From the NCBI RefSeq assembly GCF_001269425.1, contig NZ_CP011787.1, positions 372,001 through 436,000 of the forward strand: DNA of 64,000 nucleotides, given 5' to 3'. This DNA is from Candidatus Palibaumannia cicadellinicola (GTDB lineage Bacteria; Pseudomonadota; Gammaproteobacteria; Enterobacterales; Enterobacteriaceae). Of the stretch, positions 54,097 to 64,000 are shown one piece after another (position 1 is the first letter of the stretch; each line of letters starts with the position of its first letter). The notes under the pieces are model-generated. The model was not told the DNA's origin. It searched no databases and saw nothing but the letters and a program-made list of their open reading frames with translations. A program made the translations under genes and the position numbers.

Positions 54097-56472
54097 TTAA
54101 GAGCCATAAGTTTCATCTCTTAAATTGGCGTTGAATCTATTTTTTAATGCAGCTAAACATTTATAAATCATAGCCGTAATTTTTTTTTCTTCGAGAGTCT
54201 TTTTATTATTCTGTAATATCAAACGAATCGCTAAACTTTTAAAACCTTTTGATATTCCTTTACCTTTGTAGACATCAAAAATATTAATACTAATTAAATT
54301 AGTATTAATATTTTTTTTACATTCATTAATAATATCTATTGAGCGTACTTCTTCTGCTACTACTACTGCAATATCCCTACATGTTGTTGGAAATAAAGAT
54401 AAAGATGTAGCTTCAGGAATTTTACGATTAGTAATTTTTTCTAAAATTAATTCAAACACTAACGTACTATTATTTAAATTTAGTTGTTCCTCTAATTTTG
54501 GATGAATAACTCCAATCCAACCAATTAATTCATTTTTAAAATAAATTGCTGCACTTTGACCTGGATGTAACATAGGATTTTCTTGTGCTTTGAATTCAAA
54601 AGATTCTAATTGTCCAGTAAGCTCAAGTATTGCTTCAATATCACCTTTAATATCATAAAAATCAACCTGTTTATGCATTGAATCCCAATGATTATCAAAA
54701 CTTAATCCTGTTATAGTACCAGCTAATAGTAAATTTTGACTAATTGTTTGATCGATATTGTTATCTTGAGTAAAGCATAATCCACTTTCAAAAATACGAA
54801 GATTTTTCTGTTGACGGTTTTGATTATATACTACGACACTAATCAGACCAGGCACAAGTGATAACCGCATAGCTGACATATCTATCGATATTGGATTTGG
54901 TAATCGTAACATTTTTTTACCAGGATAGAATAATTCCTGTAATGTAGGATTAATGAAACTATAGGTTATAGCTTCATGATATCCACGGTCTATTAGTAAT
55001 AATTTAATACGTTCTAACGTTAAGTTAGCTTCTTTATTAAAAATATGGGGATTAAATAAGTTAGATTTTATAGCAACACTAGGAATGTTATTATAACCAT
55101 ATACTCTCATTACTTCAGCTATAATATTTTCTTCAATTTCTAAATCAATACGCCAACTAGGGACTATAATTTGCCAACCATAATTTTTTATATTACTTAC
55201 TGTACATCCTATTCGAACCATAATATCAGTTATCAATTTATCTGGTATGAAGTGGCCAATTAAGCTATCAAGCTTGACACGAGATAAAATTATTGTATTT
55301 TTTTTAGGTAAATAATCAGTATGAGTTATATTAATTACTGGACCAGGTTGACCACCACATATTTCCAGTAGTAATGAAGTAGCACGCTCTATAACGTTTA
55401 ATTGTTGTCTATGATCTACTCCACGCTCATATCTTAGTGAAGCTTCAGTCTGTAAACCATATTTACGTGCGCGGCCTATTATTGATACATTGTTAAAAAA
55501 AGCACACTCTAAAAAAATATCACTGCTATTTAATTTAATACTAGATTGAATACCACCTAATATTCCTGCTATCGATAATACTTTATTTTTATCAGCAATA
55601 ACTAATGTATCTTGTGTTAGTGTAATTTCACACTTATTTAGTAAAGTAAGTTTATCTTTTGGCTTTGCTTGTCGTACTATAATACAATTATCTATAGCTT
55701 TTAAATCAAAAGCATGCATTGGATAACCATATTCTATCATTATATAATTAGTAATATCTACTATTACATTAACTAATGATATTTTACTATAAATTAATCT
55801 TTCTTGTATCCAAATTGGAGTAATAGTACTAGCATCTATTCCTGTTATTATTCTACCAATATAACTAGGACAAGCTACTGAATCTTCAATATTAATTGGT
55901 AATGTATAGTTACTTACTGGGGCTACTGGTTTAATTGAAACTTTTGGTAATGATAAGTTATTAACAATAGCTACTTCGCGTGCTATACCAATGATTCCTA
56001 GGCAATCAGCACGATTAGGTGTTACGCTTATATCGATAATATTATCGTAATATTGCCAATAATTACTTAAATTACATCCTATAGGTGCATCATTAGGTAA
56101 TTCTATAATATTAATATTATTTTTATCATTTGTTATCCCTAAGTCATAACAAGAACATAATTTTCCTTGTGAACATTTATTCGATAATTCAGTCCTAACT
56201 AAATCTACTACTACTCTTAAATTACTACGGCAATTAGGAGCTGTACACATAATATTAAGTAGATTAGGACCGCTGACATCTACTTTTGTTATCCATAAAT
56301 TATTATTATTATAACATTCGACTACATGACCAACTACTAAATTATTAAACTCCCTAGTTACTGCTTCTATACTATTTACTTCCATACCAGACATTGTTAT
56401 TTGATCTGCTAAAGTGCTAATATCTATAGTAGTCTTTACCCATTCACGTAGCCAAAGTTCACTTAATTTCAT
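54097..56472 (-). CDS. pheT: Phenylalanyl-tRNA synthetase beta subunit
   Basis: 791 residues (E. coli 795). In order: N-terminal tRNA-binding OB domain (about 40-150), B3/B4 editing domain, B5, catalytic-like core and the C-terminal anticodon-binding domain (TSLSLFPTTCRDIAVVV). The start MKLSELWLREWV is diagnostic. It lies 17 bases after pheS and 19 before sufA. Confidence 0.97.
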   Translation of the reverse strand: MKLSELWLREWVKTTIDISTLADQITMSGMEVNSIEAVTREFNNLVVGHVVECYNNNNLWITKVDVSGPNLLNIMCTAPNCRSNLRVVVDLVRTELSNKCSQGKLCSCYDLGITNDKNNINIIELPNDAPIGCNLSNYWQYYDNIIDISVTPNRADCLGIIGIAREVAIVNNLSLPKVSIKPVAPVSNYTLPINIEDSVACPSYIGRIITGIDASTITPIWIQERLIYSKISLVNVIVDITNYIMIEYGYPMHAFDLKAIDNCIIVRQAKPKDKLTLLNKCEITLTQDTLVIADKNKVLSIAGILGGIQSSIKLNSSDIFLECAFFNNVSIIGRARKYGLQTEASLRYERGVDHRQQLNVIERATSLLLEICGGQPGPVINITHTDYLPKKNTIILSRVKLDSLIGHFIPDKLITDIMVRIGCTVSNIKNYGWQIIVPSWRIDLEIEENIIAEVMRVYGYNNIPSVAIKSNLFNPHIFNKEANLTLERIKLLLIDRGYHEAITYSFINPTLQELFYPGKKMLRLPNPISIDMSAMRLSLVPGLISVVVYNQNRQQKNLRIFESGLCFTQDNNIDQTISQNLLLAGTITGLSFDNHWDSMHKQVDFYDIKGDIEAILELTGQLESFEFKAQENPMLHPGQSAAIYFKNELIGWIGVIHPKLEEQLNLNNSTLVFELILEKITNRKIPEATSLSLFPTTCRDIAVVVAEEVRSIDIINECKKNINTNLISINIFDVYKGKGISKGFKSLAIRLILQNNKKTLEEKKITAMIYKCLAALKNRFNANLRDETYGS

Positions 56473-56489
56473 TATTGCAGTTCTGCTAT

Positions 56490-57482
56490 TTATTTAAATT
56501 GTTTTAGAAAACGTAAATCATTATCGAAGAATACTCTTAAATCAGTTATACCATAACGTAACATTGTCATTCTCTCTATACCAATACCGAAAGCACAACC
56601 TGAATAAATATTAGGATTAATATTCATATTTTTTAATATTACAGGATGTACCATCCCGCAACCAAGTACTTCCAACCAGCAGTTGTTCTTACTAATGATA
56701 TCTACTTCAGCTGCAGGTTCAGTAAAAGGAAAATATGAAGGACGAAAACGTATTTTTATTTTTTCTTCAAAAAAAGAATATAATAATTCATAAATAATAC
56801 TTTTTAGATTCGTAAAATTAATATTTTTATCTATTATTAATCCTTCTATTTGATGAAACATTGGAGTATGAGTTTGATCATAATCATTACGGTACACTCG
56901 TCCAGATGCAATCATACGTATGGGTGGTTGATAAGTTTGCATAATTCTAATCTGCATTCCAGAAGTCTGTGTACGCAATAGATGGTTAGTATTTATCCAA
57001 AAAGTATCTTGATTTGCGCGGGATGGATGATGAATAGGAATATTTAATGCATCAAAGTTATGATAACTATCTTCTATTTCTGGTCCGCTTTCTATTAAAA
57101 ATCCTAGTTGACTAAAAAAATTTTCAATACGTAAAATAGTACGCGATATTGGATGTAATCCACCATTTTCTATGCGTCTACCTGGTAAAGAAATGTCTAT
57201 AGTTTCGTTGTTTAGTCTTTCCTTAATAGCTACCAATGTGAGAGTATTGTTACGTTCAATTATTGCTTGCTCAACTTCTTTTTTTGCATCATTAATCATA
57301 GCACCTAACATTGGTTGTTTTTCTGGCGTTAGATTACGTAATCTAGCTATTTGTTGAGAAAAATATCCTTTTTTTCCTAAAAATTTTATACGTACTAACT
57401 TGAGAACATCTTGATTATTAGAAGATTGTATCTCTTTTTTTGCTTGTGCAACTAAGTCTGCTAGTTCTGCTAGATTTAGCAT
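56490..57482 (-). CDS. pheS: Phenylalanyl-tRNA synthetase alpha subunit
   Basis: 330 residues (E. coli 327). Catalytic subunit of the alpha2beta2 enzyme. N-terminal coiled coil, then class II motifs: [15 protein letters not shown], motif 2 [20 protein letters not shown] and motif 3 [16 protein letters not shown] at 57482 has AGGA upstream; an in-frame TTG at 57497 would place the ribosome site inside the gene and is rejected. Confidence 0.97.
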   Translation of the reverse strand: MLNLAELADLVAQAKKEIQSSNNQDVLKLVRIKFLGKKGYFSQQIARLRNLTPEKQPMLGAMINDAKKEVEQAIIERNNTLTLVAIKERLNNETIDISLPGRRIENGGLHPISRTILRIENFFSQLGFLIESGPEIEDSYHNFDALNIPIHHPSRANQDTFWINTNHLLRTQTSGMQIRIMQTYQPPIRMIASGRVYRNDYDQTHTPMFHQIEGLIIDKNINFTNLKSIIYELLYSFFEEKIKIRFRPSYFPFTEPAAEVDIISKNNCWLEVLGCGMVHPVILKNMNINPNIYSGCAFGIGIERMTMLRYGITDLRVFFDNDLRFLKQFK

Positions 57483-57576
57483 TAATTTTTCCTGCAATTA
57501 TGTAATTAAATTAACTTTTTTAGTTATTTATATATACTGCTGATAGCTTATTTTTAGCAGTAGTAACACTAATTTT

Positions 57577-57621
57577 TCAAAAAAAGAGTAATTGTCGCAA
57601 AAAAAGTAGTTTAGTATTCAC
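57577..57621 (-). CDS. Possible Phe-containing leader peptide before pheS
   Basis: A 14-codon frame from GTG at 57621 overlaps the rplT stop and reads [14 protein letters not shown], with three Phe codons, two at the very end. In E. coli the 14-residue pheM leader, rich in Phe, controls pheST by attenuation at this same position. A 7-pair hairpin (TACTGCT with AGCAGTA) follows, but no T-run, so working attenuation is doubtful. The match may be chance. Confidence 0.3.
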   Translation of the reverse strand: MNTKLLFLRQLLFF

Positions 57622-58004
57622 ATACCACGTACGCTACATAATTGTTTATATGCAAAAGTGCCTTTTGCTTTATTTACTATAGCAGTAAAAGCTACTGGAT
57701 CAAAGATAGCAATATCTGCTAATATTTTACGATCTATGTGAATAGATGCTTTTTTTAGTCCATTAATGAAGCTACTATAATTTATATTATGATTACGTAC
57801 AGCAGCATTAATACGTGTGATCCATATTTTACGAAACTGACGCTTCTTACAACGTCGATCACGATAACAGTACTGTCCTGCTTTTAGTACTGCCTGAAAT
57901 GCAACACGATAAACACGCGAACGAGCACCATAGTAACCATTAGCTTGTTTTAGTATTTTTTTGTGCCGCGCATGAGCTACTACACCGCGTTTTACGCGTG
58001 ACAT
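57618..58004 (-). CDS. rplT: 50S ribosomal protein L20
   Basis: 128 residues; E. coli L20 has 118. The body is nearly identical ([38 protein letters not shown]). About ten extra C-terminal residues ([11 protein letters not shown] region) are likely a stop-codon loss that extended the frame to the next TGA. In E. coli L20 also represses its own operon by binding the rpmI leader. Confidence 0.97.
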   Translation of the reverse strand: MSRVKRGVVAHARHKKILKQANGYYGARSRVYRVAFQAVLKAGQYCYRDRRCKKRQFRKIWITRINAAVRNHNINYSSFINGLKKASIHIDRKILADIAIFDPVAFTAIVNKAKGTFAYKQLCSVRGM

Positions 58005-58054
58005 ATAATTTTCTCCTTGTTATAAATCCAAGCAAGCTAGCTTATAAGTAAATT

Positions 58055-58252
58055 TTACGCATATGGTAGATAGCGGATTACTAAATGTTTATCTCCTTTA
58101 GACACTAAAGATTTAATACGTAAGTTACGCTTACGATCTGTTGATTTTTTAGTTAAAAGATGACGTAGGTAAGCTTGTTTATGTTTAAAACCACCAGTTG
58201 ATATTTTCTTAAAACGCTTAGCTGCTCCACGTATACTTTTTAGTTTTGGCAT
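58055..58252 (-). CDS. rpmI: 50S ribosomal protein L35
   Basis: 65 residues, the E. coli length. Basic protein starting [16 protein letters not shown] and ending VIRYLPYA. It lies between infC and rplT in the universal infC-rpmI-rplT order. Confidence 0.98.
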   Translation of the reverse strand: MPKLKSIRGAAKRFKKISTGGFKHKQAYLRHLLTKKSTDRKRNLRIKSLVSKGDKHLVIRYLPYA

Positions 58253-58299
58253 TAATATATCTCTATATAATTATATAATATTTTCGTAATATAATTTAG

Positions 58300-58827
58300 C
58301 TAGTTTAATTTATTGTTTTTTTTTGGTGCCAGCACCATAGTTATTTGACGTCCTTCTATTTTACTTGGTAATGATTCAACTAAAGCTATGTCACTTAAAT
58401 CATCACGAACACGATTAATAACTTCAAGACCAATTTTTTGGTGCGAAATTTCACGTCCACGGAACCGTAGGGTAATTTTTACTTTATCGCCATCTTCTAA
58501 AAATCTAATTAAATTCCTCAGTTTTACTTTATAGTCACTTTCATCAATACTAGGCCGAAATTTAATTTCCTTCACCTGAATAATTTTTTGTTTTTTCTTT
58601 TGTTCTTTATTTGATTTATTTTTCTCATAGATAAATTTACCATAATCCATGATTTTACAAACAGGAGGTTCGGCATTAGGACTAATTTCTACTAAATCAA
58701 CACCTGCTTCTTCAGCTTTTTCAAGTGCTTTTTTTAGGGTAAAAATACCAATTGATTCACCATTTATCCCTGTTAATCTCACCTTGTGAGCTAATATTTC
58801 TAAGTTAATTCTATTAATTGACCGCAC
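58300..58827 (-). CDS. infC: Translation initiation factor IF-3
   Basis: 175 residues (E. coli 180). It keeps 30S subunits free and checks the start codon. N-domain [20 protein letters not shown], linker [20 protein letters not shown] basic region and C-domain [15 protein letters not shown] are intact. Start: GTG at 58827, with GAGGA six bases upstream inside the thrS tail. E. coli infC starts with the rare AUU used for autoregulation; no AUU is at this position here. It overlaps the thrS end region by operon packing (2 bases apart). Confidence 0.95.
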   Translation of the reverse strand: MRSINRINLEILAHKVRLTGINGESIGIFTLKKALEKAEEAGVDLVEISPNAEPPVCKIMDYGKFIYEKNKSNKEQKKKQKIIQVKEIKFRPSIDESDYKVKLRNLIRFLEDGDKVKITLRFRGREISHQKIGLEVINRVRDDLSDIALVESLPSKIEGRQITMVLAPKKNNKLN

Positions 58828-58829
58828 TA

Positions 58830-60758
58830 TTATTCCTCTAATTGATGAAGATCACGGCCATTAATTTCTTGTTTTAGTTTTTTAATTAGCTCATTAATAT
58901 CCATACTACCTAGATTTTTTCCATAGCGTGTACGTACAGTAGCTTGACCTATTTTCATCTCTTGATCTCCACAAATCAACATATAAGGTATGCGACGCAA
59001 AGTATGTTCGCGAATTTTAAAACCTATTTTTTCATTTCTCAAGTCTGTTTTCACTCTAATACCTGCTGATGATATAATTTCCATTAATTTTGTAACATAT
59101 GCGGACTGATTATTACTAATATTCATTAATATCACTTGTGTTGGAGCTAACCAAGTAGGGAAAAAACCAGCATACTCTTCTATAAGAATCCCAATAAAAC
59201 GTTCAATTGATCCCAGAATAGCTCTATGAATCATTACTGGTACTTTTTTTTTATTATTAGCATTAATATAATAAGCGTTTAAACGCTGTGGTAAATAAAA
59301 ATCTAGTTGTATTGTACCACACTGCCAAGTACGATTTAAGCAATCTAGTAAAGTAAATTCTATTTTTGGTCCATAAAAAGCACCAGCACCTAATAATTTA
59401 TTAAAAGTAATACCATTATCTGTTAGTGTAGATGCAAGATCTGTTTCAGCTTTATCCCATAATTCATCTGTACCAATACGGTTTTCTGGTCGTGTAGCAA
59501 TATTAACTAATATTTTTTTGAAACCAAAAGTCCGATAAATATCGTATATAATTTTTAAATTATGATTTATTTCATTACTTACTTGTTCTTCTGTACAGAA
59601 TATATGGGCATCATCTTGAGTAAATCCCCTAACACGCATTAGACCATGTAATGAGCCAGACGGTTCATTACGGTAACAACTACCAAATTCTGCTATTCTT
59701 AACGGTAAATCGCGATAAGATTTAATTTTTTGATTAAAAATTTGGACATGACCTGGACAATTCATAGGTTTAATACAGTACTCACGATTTTCTGACGATG
59801 TAGTAAATATATTTTCAGCATAATTTGACCAATGCCCAGTTTGTTCCCATAGAATTCGATCTATCATTACTGGACTTTTTACTTCCTGATACTGGTAAAT
59901 TTTTAGTTTATTACGTATGAAATTTTCTAATTCAAGAAAAATAATCCAACCATCAACATGCCAATATACCATCCCTGGAGCTTCTTCCTGCATATGGTAC
60001 AGATCTAATTCTTGACCTATTTTACGGTGATCTCTCTGTCGAATATTTGTTAAAGATTGTATATAACATGTAAGTTGTTTTTTATTACTCCATGCAGTAC
60101 CATAAATACGTTGTAGTTGACGATTATCATTTTTTCCACGCCAATAAGCACCAGAAGTTTTCTGTAATTTAAAATTATGACAAAAACGCATATTAGGTAC
60201 ATGCGGTCCTCTACACATATCTATATATTCTTCATGATAGTAAAGTGTTACTAAAGATGAAGGATTGATATTTTCTTCAAGTATTGCTATTTTATATATC
60301 TCCCCACGTAACTTAAATATATTACGGGCTTGCTCCCAACTTACTTGTTTTTTAATTACATCATAATTTTTATTAGCTAATTCATGCATACGCTCTTCTA
60401 GTAAATTAATATCATCTTTCTTTAAAGCATATTCTAAATCTATATCATAATAGAATCCATTATCTATCACTGGTCCTATTGCCATTTTTGTTTCTGGCCA
60501 CAACTGTTTAATAGCATGTCCTAATAAATGAGCACAAGAATGACGAATAATTTCTATACCTGCTTGATCATTATTAGTAATAATAGTAAGAGAAGCATCT
60601 TGTGTAATTAAATCCATTGCATCAACTAACCTGTTATTTACACAGCCAGCAATACAATTTTTTGCTAAAGAATGACTGATATCGTTTGCCACATATAGAG
60701 AAGAAACTGGATTTAAAAATTTACGCTTTATACCATCTATTAAAGTAATTACAGGCAT
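58830..60758 (-). CDS. thrS: Threonyl-tRNA synthetase
   Basis: 642 residues, exactly the E. coli length. TGS domain (1-60), editing domain with [12 protein letters not shown] and the later HxxC-type CRGPHV, class II catalytic core with zinc ligands (CPGHVQIF) and C-terminal anticodon domain. It heads thrS-infC-rpmI-rplT-pheS-pheT. E. coli thrS is autoregulated through a structured leader; the 227-base upstream region here is very AT-rich and I recognise no operator. Confidence 0.98.
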   Translation of the reverse strand: MPVITLIDGIKRKFLNPVSSLYVANDISHSLAKNCIAGCVNNRLVDAMDLITQDASLTIITNNDQAGIEIIRHSCAHLLGHAIKQLWPETKMAIGPVIDNGFYYDIDLEYALKKDDINLLEERMHELANKNYDVIKKQVSWEQARNIFKLRGEIYKIAILEENINPSSLVTLYYHEEYIDMCRGPHVPNMRFCHNFKLQKTSGAYWRGKNDNRQLQRIYGTAWSNKKQLTCYIQSLTNIRQRDHRKIGQELDLYHMQEEAPGMVYWHVDGWIIFLELENFIRNKLKIYQYQEVKSPVMIDRILWEQTGHWSNYAENIFTTSSENREYCIKPMNCPGHVQIFNQKIKSYRDLPLRIAEFGSCYRNEPSGSLHGLMRVRGFTQDDAHIFCTEEQVSNEINHNLKIIYDIYRTFGFKKILVNIATRPENRIGTDELWDKAETDLASTLTDNGITFNKLLGAGAFYGPKIEFTLLDCLNRTWQCGTIQLDFYLPQRLNAYYINANNKKKVPVMIHRAILGSIERFIGILIEEYAGFFPTWLAPTQVILMNISNNQSAYVTKLMEIISSAGIRVKTDLRNEKIGFKIREHTLRRIPYMLICGDQEMKIGQATVRTRYGKNLGSMDINELIKKLKQEINGRDLHQLEE

Positions 60759-60985
60759 ATTAATTTCCTTAAATTAGCACAATTATTGGCTATTGTATTA
60801 ATTTTTTTATTAGCTCATTAAATATATAAATATTTATAAAAATAAAATTAATAGTGATTAACTACAAATTATTTTATTTATAAAATATATATAAATATAA
60901 AATTTATAATATAATTTATGATATAGTTAAAATATATTTTAGAAAAATTTCTATAAAATCTTTTTATGATATTAAAATAATTAAT

Positions 60986-61702
60986 TTAAATTATCCATAA
61001 ACATTTATTACTATGCTTTTTTATTAATTTTAATATCGAATAATGTTCAATAAGTTCTTGCTCATTAGCTTTAATTATTTTTAATAATAATTGATCATTA
61101 ATATTTTTTATGTTGATTTTTTTATTGTTTTGCTCAAAATTAAAATTAATTGACATTTGACCACCTGTCATTCTCAGAAAAATTTCTGCTAAAATTTCCG
61201 CATCTAATAGTGCGCCATGTTTAATCCTGTTACTTTTATTTATTAAATAACGATCACATAAAGCATCAAGGCTATTACGTTTTCCAGGAAAAATTTTTCG
61301 TGCAAGTAGTAGACTATCAGTAACTTTGCAATAATAATTAAGATTATTCATACCACTTTTTAGTCTTATTAGCTCATTATCTATAAAGCTAATATCAAAT
61401 TTTGCATTATGAATAATTAATTCGCTACCGGAAATAAATTTAATAAATTTATCTGCTATTTCTGCAAAGGTAGGTTTATCTTGTAAAAAGATATTACTAA
61501 TCCCGTGAATAGCAAAAGCTTCTTTATCTATTAATCTTTCTGGGTTTAGATAAACATGAAAATAATTACCAGTAATACGTCTATTAATAATTTCTACGGC
61601 ACCAATTTCAATAATTCTGTGTCCTTCATCAGGTTTTCCTAGCTTATTCATTCCAGTAGTTTCAGTATCTAAAACAACTTGTCGTTTAATTTTAGTTTCC
61701 AT
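60986..61702 (-). CDS. dnaQ: DNA polymerase III epsilon subunit
   Basis: 238 residues (E. coli 243). Proofreading 3'-5' exonuclease. The DEDDh motifs are visible: DTETTGM (Exo I), [11 protein letters not shown] (Exo II) and [12 protein letters not shown] (Exo III). The C-terminal segment that binds the polymerase alpha subunit is present but diverged. It is divergent from rnhA with a 66-base shared promoter region, as in E. coli. Confidence 0.96.
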   Translation of the reverse strand: METKIKRQVVLDTETTGMNKLGKPDEGHRIIEIGAVEIINRRITGNYFHVYLNPERLIDKEAFAIHGISNIFLQDKPTFAEIADKFIKFISGSELIIHNAKFDISFIDNELIRLKSGMNNLNYYCKVTDSLLLARKIFPGKRNSLDALCDRYLINKSNRIKHGALLDAEILAEIFLRMTGGQMSINFNFEQNNKKINIKNINDQLLLKIIKANEQELIEHYSILKLIKKHSNKCLWII

Positions 61703-61768
61703 AATACTTATTTATGTTTATGTAAAAATTTTGTTATTATTTTAAAAAAATATTTTATCAGAAATTCA

Positions 61769-62248
61769 ATGCATAATAAGGTAGAGATTTTTACCGATGG
61801 TTCATGTCTTAGTAATCCTGGTCCTGGTGGATATGGCGTGATATTACGTTATAAAAATTATGAAAAAGAATGCAGCGCTGGTTTCAGGTTAACAACTAAT
61901 AATCGTATGGAACTAATGGCAATAATTGTAGCATTAGAGTTATTAAGATACCCTTGTGAGGTATTAATCTACCTAGATAGTCAGTATGTTCATCAAGGTA
62001 TGATGCAATGGATATATAATTGGAAAAAAGATAATTGGAAGAATACTAAAAAAAATATAAAAAATTGTGATTTATGGCAAAGATTTGATATAGCAAGTCA
62101 ATCACATATAATAAATTCTTTTTGGTTAAAAAGTCATACTGGTCATCCAGAAAATGAACGTTGTGATTACATGGCTCGTGCAGCAGCAAAAAAACCATAT
62201 TTAGAAGATGTTGGGTATAAAACTACTATAATAACAACTATAAGATGA
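61769..62248 (+). CDS. rnhA: Ribonuclease HI
   Basis: 159 residues (E. coli 155). It removes RNA from RNA-DNA hybrids. Catalytic Asp10, Glu48, Asp70 and Asp133 align with E. coli D10/E48/D70/D134. ATG at 61769 ([13 protein letters not shown]) is the family start; the frame is open 30 codons further upstream, over dnaQ, and is ignored. Its stop overlaps the gloB ATG. Confidence 0.97.
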   Translation: MHNKVEIFTDGSCLSNPGPGGYGVILRYKNYEKECSAGFRLTTNNRMELMAIIVALELLRYPCEVLIYLDSQYVHQGMMQWIYNWKKDNWKNTKKNIKNCDLWQRFDIASQSHIINSFWLKSHTGHPENERCDYMARAAAKKPYLEDVGYKTTIITTIR

Positions 62249-63009
62249 ATCTGATTCGTATTGTAGCACTACAGAATAATTACATTTGGATTTTATATAA
62301 TTCTAATAGAGAATGTATAGTTATTGATCCTAGTGAAGCAGCACCTGTTTTGCAGGTATTAAAAAAATATCAATTTAAGCTAACTAATATTTTATTAACT
62401 CATCATCATCATGATCATGTTAATGGGGTACCTATACTATTAAAAAATTTTTTTGTACCAGTTTATGGCCCGTATGAAACTGTAGGAAAAGGAACAAATA
62501 TAATTGTCACTGAAGGTGATAGTATCATTCTACTAGAAAAAAAATTTAATGTTTTTTATTTTCCTGGACATACTTTAGGACATATTGGATTTTATAGTGA
62601 TCCATGGTTATTTTGTGGGGATACAGTCTTTTCGGCTGGTTGTGGTCGTATTTTTGAGGGTACTCCTAAACAAATGTATGACTCTTTTCAAAAAATTAAT
62701 AAATTGCCTTTACATACTATAATATGTTGTGCACATGAATATACTTTAGTTAATATAGCTTTTGCTAACTATTTATTACCTAAAGATAAAGCAATTAGTA
62801 GTTATCAATCTCATGTAAAACAGTTGCTAGCAAAAAATAAAAATTTATCACCTACAACATTAGGTTTAGAACGTATTATTAATATTTTTTTCCGTTGTCA
62901 TGATTGTTATGTACAAAATGTAATTAAATTTTACCCATTATTAGGCGAAGAATGGCGTGTTTTTGCTATTTTACGTAAAAAAAGAGATCAGTTTCCAACA
63001 AAAACTTAA
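62245..63009 (+). CDS. gloB: Glyoxalase II
   Basis: 254 residues (E. coli 251). Metallo-beta-lactamase-fold hydrolase of S-D-lactoylglutathione, finishing methylglyoxal detoxification. The metal motif THHHHDH and the later [20 protein letters not shown] and CAHEYT are intact. ATGA overlap with rnhA suggests coupled translation. E. coli yafS, normally between them, is lost. Confidence 0.96.
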   Translation: MNLIRIVALQNNYIWILYNSNRECIVIDPSEAAPVLQVLKKYQFKLTNILLTHHHHDHVNGVPILLKNFFVPVYGPYETVGKGTNIIVTEGDSIILLEKKFNVFYFPGHTLGHIGFYSDPWLFCGDTVFSAGCGRIFEGTPKQMYDSFQKINKLPLHTIICCAHEYTLVNIAFANYLLPKDKAISSYQSHVKQLLAKNKNLSPTTLGLERIINIFFRCHDCYVQNVIKFYPLLGEEWRVFAILRKKRDQFPTKT

Positions 63010-63039
63010 GTGTTTAATATGAATTATAAAATTAGCTAT

Positions 63040-63777
63040 TTATTTTTGGAATGCTACTAAAAGGGGATTATGATCTGAAGCTTTAGTAACTAATACAGAT
63101 GCTTCATTAACTTTAATGTTTCGATAAAAAATAAAATCTAAAGGTCTACCAAATACTTTTGTTCGTTGATCATTAATAAAATTTACTTCTTGTAACCTCA
63201 TGGTTTCAGCAAATTTATATAATGCTAGCATTCTTTTTCTACTCCACGCATTAAAATCTCCTGCCATAATTACTGGTCCAGTATGCTTAATTATATGTTC
63301 ACCAATAGGTCCTAGTTGTTTACTATATACATTAATACCTACACAAAAGTTTACTGCATGAATATTAATTACCATTATGGATTGCTTATCATATATAGGA
63401 TATATAGTTATTAATGCTGATTTATCGATACGTAATAATGGTTCACGTTCACGTAAAGGATAACAATACACTGGATATGCAGTAGATAATGTCATAACCC
63501 CGGAAGAATATTGTGGAAATATAATAGCAGGTACTTTATCTGCAGATAAATAGTTTGAAGTAGCAAACTTCATTAGTTCAGGAGTAGTTTGTGCTTCCTG
63601 TAATAATACTAGTTGTGTTTTATTTTTAAATTTATGTAGTATAGATAACCAATTAGCTCTTTGTTGTTTAAAAATATTCCATACCATTACTCTTAAAATA
63701 TGTGATCCTAGTAAAGGTACTTCTAGTTTACTTAATGTTTGTTGATTATCATAAAGAATAGGTGGTACATTATGCAT
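63040..63777 (-). CDS. yafD: YafD, endonuclease/exonuclease/phosphatase-fold protein
   Basis: 245 residues (E. coli 266, shorter at the N-terminus). Family signatures [40 protein letters not shown] and ASDHNPLLV include the catalytic Asn, Glu, Asp and His of the fold. The natural substrate is not established. It is convergent with gloB, with mltD lost between them compared with E. coli. Confidence 0.93.
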   Translation of the reverse strand: MHNVPPILYDNQQTLSKLEVPLLGSHILRVMVWNIFKQQRANWLSILHKFKNKTQLVLLQEAQTTPELMKFATSNYLSADKVPAIIFPQYSSGVMTLSTAYPVYCYPLREREPLLRIDKSALITIYPIYDKQSIMVINIHAVNFCVGINVYSKQLGPIGEHIIKHTGPVIMAGDFNAWSRKRMLALYKFAETMRLQEVNFINDQRTKVFGRPLDFIFYRNIKVNEASVLVTKASDHNPLLVAFQK

Positions 63778-63880
63778 ATGTTGGTTTTTTCACAGTGAAT
63801 GCTTATGTGTTCGATAAACTATATTTCATTTAATTAATTTAATTATAATTAAATGGTTTTTATGTGTAAGTTCAATTTAA

Positions 63881-64000
63881 TTATTTTTTATATTTTTTTT
63901 GTAAGTTATTAACTTTATATAAATAACTTCTTGATTCTAAAGAAGGATGATTTGTGCACAGTATCTTGTATACATCATCTGGTTGTAAAGTATTAATTAT
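63881..64000 (-). CDS. Unrecognised gene, C-terminal 39 codons only
   Basis: An open frame enters from the right edge and ends at TAA (63881-63883). The visible part begins [20 protein letters not shown] and ends in a lysine-rich tail. Its first part is less AT-rich than the neighbouring spacer, which favours real coding. I cannot place it in a family. The opposite strand is also open here, so it could be spurious. Confidence 0.35.
   Translation of the reverse strand: MINTLQPDDVYKILCTNHPSLESRSYLYKVNNLQKKYKK

Overview
The window is AT-rich, densely coded gammaproteobacterial chromosome. Almost every protein aligns along its length with an Enterobacterales (E. coli-type) housekeeping protein. 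There are no mobile elements, no prophage, no CRISPR array and no obvious acquired genes. Many ancestral E. coli-like gene neighbourhoods survive with members deleted: hspQ-tusE-serT, def/fmt beside tsaC, mnmA-hflD-purB next to lolCDE, rluC/rne, rpmF-plsX-fabHDG-acpP-tmk-holB-ycfH-hinT-lpoB, minCDE, yoaE/manXYZ, gltX-valU-lysV, pheST-rplT-rpmI-infC-thrS, dnaQ/rnhA. Short spacers, lost genes and decayed gaps indicate a reduced genome of a long-term insect endosymbiont. The gene set (PTS manXYZ, complete suf operon, pyruvate:flavodoxin oxidoreductase, mixed retained biosynthesis) best fits a sharpshooter symbiont of the Candidatus Baumannia type. That name is an inference from gene content, not a measured match.

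Layout. 1-10.5 kb: first codons of fabA, ycbZ, hspQ, tusE, tRNA-Ser, fmt-def, tsaC, a 3.5 kb pyruvate:flavodoxin oxidoreductase and fumC. 10.7-14.1 kb, plus strand: tRNA-Asn, mnmA, hflD, purB. 14.2-27 kb, minus strand throughout: rluC, rpmF, plsX, fabH, fabD, fabG, acpP, a 657-base gap, tmk, holB, ycfH, hinT, lpoB, lolC, lolD, lolE. 27.5-36.5 kb, plus strand: rne, pyrC, sppA, gapA, dsbB, minC, minD, minE. 36.6-42.1 kb: tsaB, manZYX and divergent yoaE. 42.7-45.5 kb: trhO, tRNA-Ala, gltX, tRNA-Val, tRNA-Lys. 45.6-60.8 kb, minus strand: emrB, emrA, sufE-S-D-C-B-A, pheT, pheS, rplT, rpmI, infC, thrS (upstream end at 60.8 kb). 61-64 kb: dnaQ divergent from rnhA-gloB, then yafD and an unrecognised gene end running off the window.

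Functions that fit together: fatty-acid initiation and reduction (fabA, fabD, fabG, fabH, acpP, plsX); outer-membrane lipoprotein export (lolCDE) with a PBP1B activator (lpoB); sugar uptake by one PTS permease feeding glycolysis (gapA) and pyruvate oxidation (ydbK); an SUF Fe-S pathway that can serve that oxidoreductase; tRNA modification (mnmA, tusE, tsaB, tsaC, trhO); translation start and charging (fmt, def, infC, pheST, thrS, gltX); Min division-site selection.

I found no undescribed multi-gene system. The most interesting signals are erosion events: manZ is split by a one-base frameshift exactly at an A8 tract where polymerase slippage would restore it; LpoB has lost its lipidation cysteine and most of its linker; suf has moved to 19 bases behind pheT with no promoter gap of its own; the acpP-tmk spacer is a scar of lost genes; and RNase E keeps its membrane anchor and an RNA-binding patch while losing most of its degradosome scaffold.
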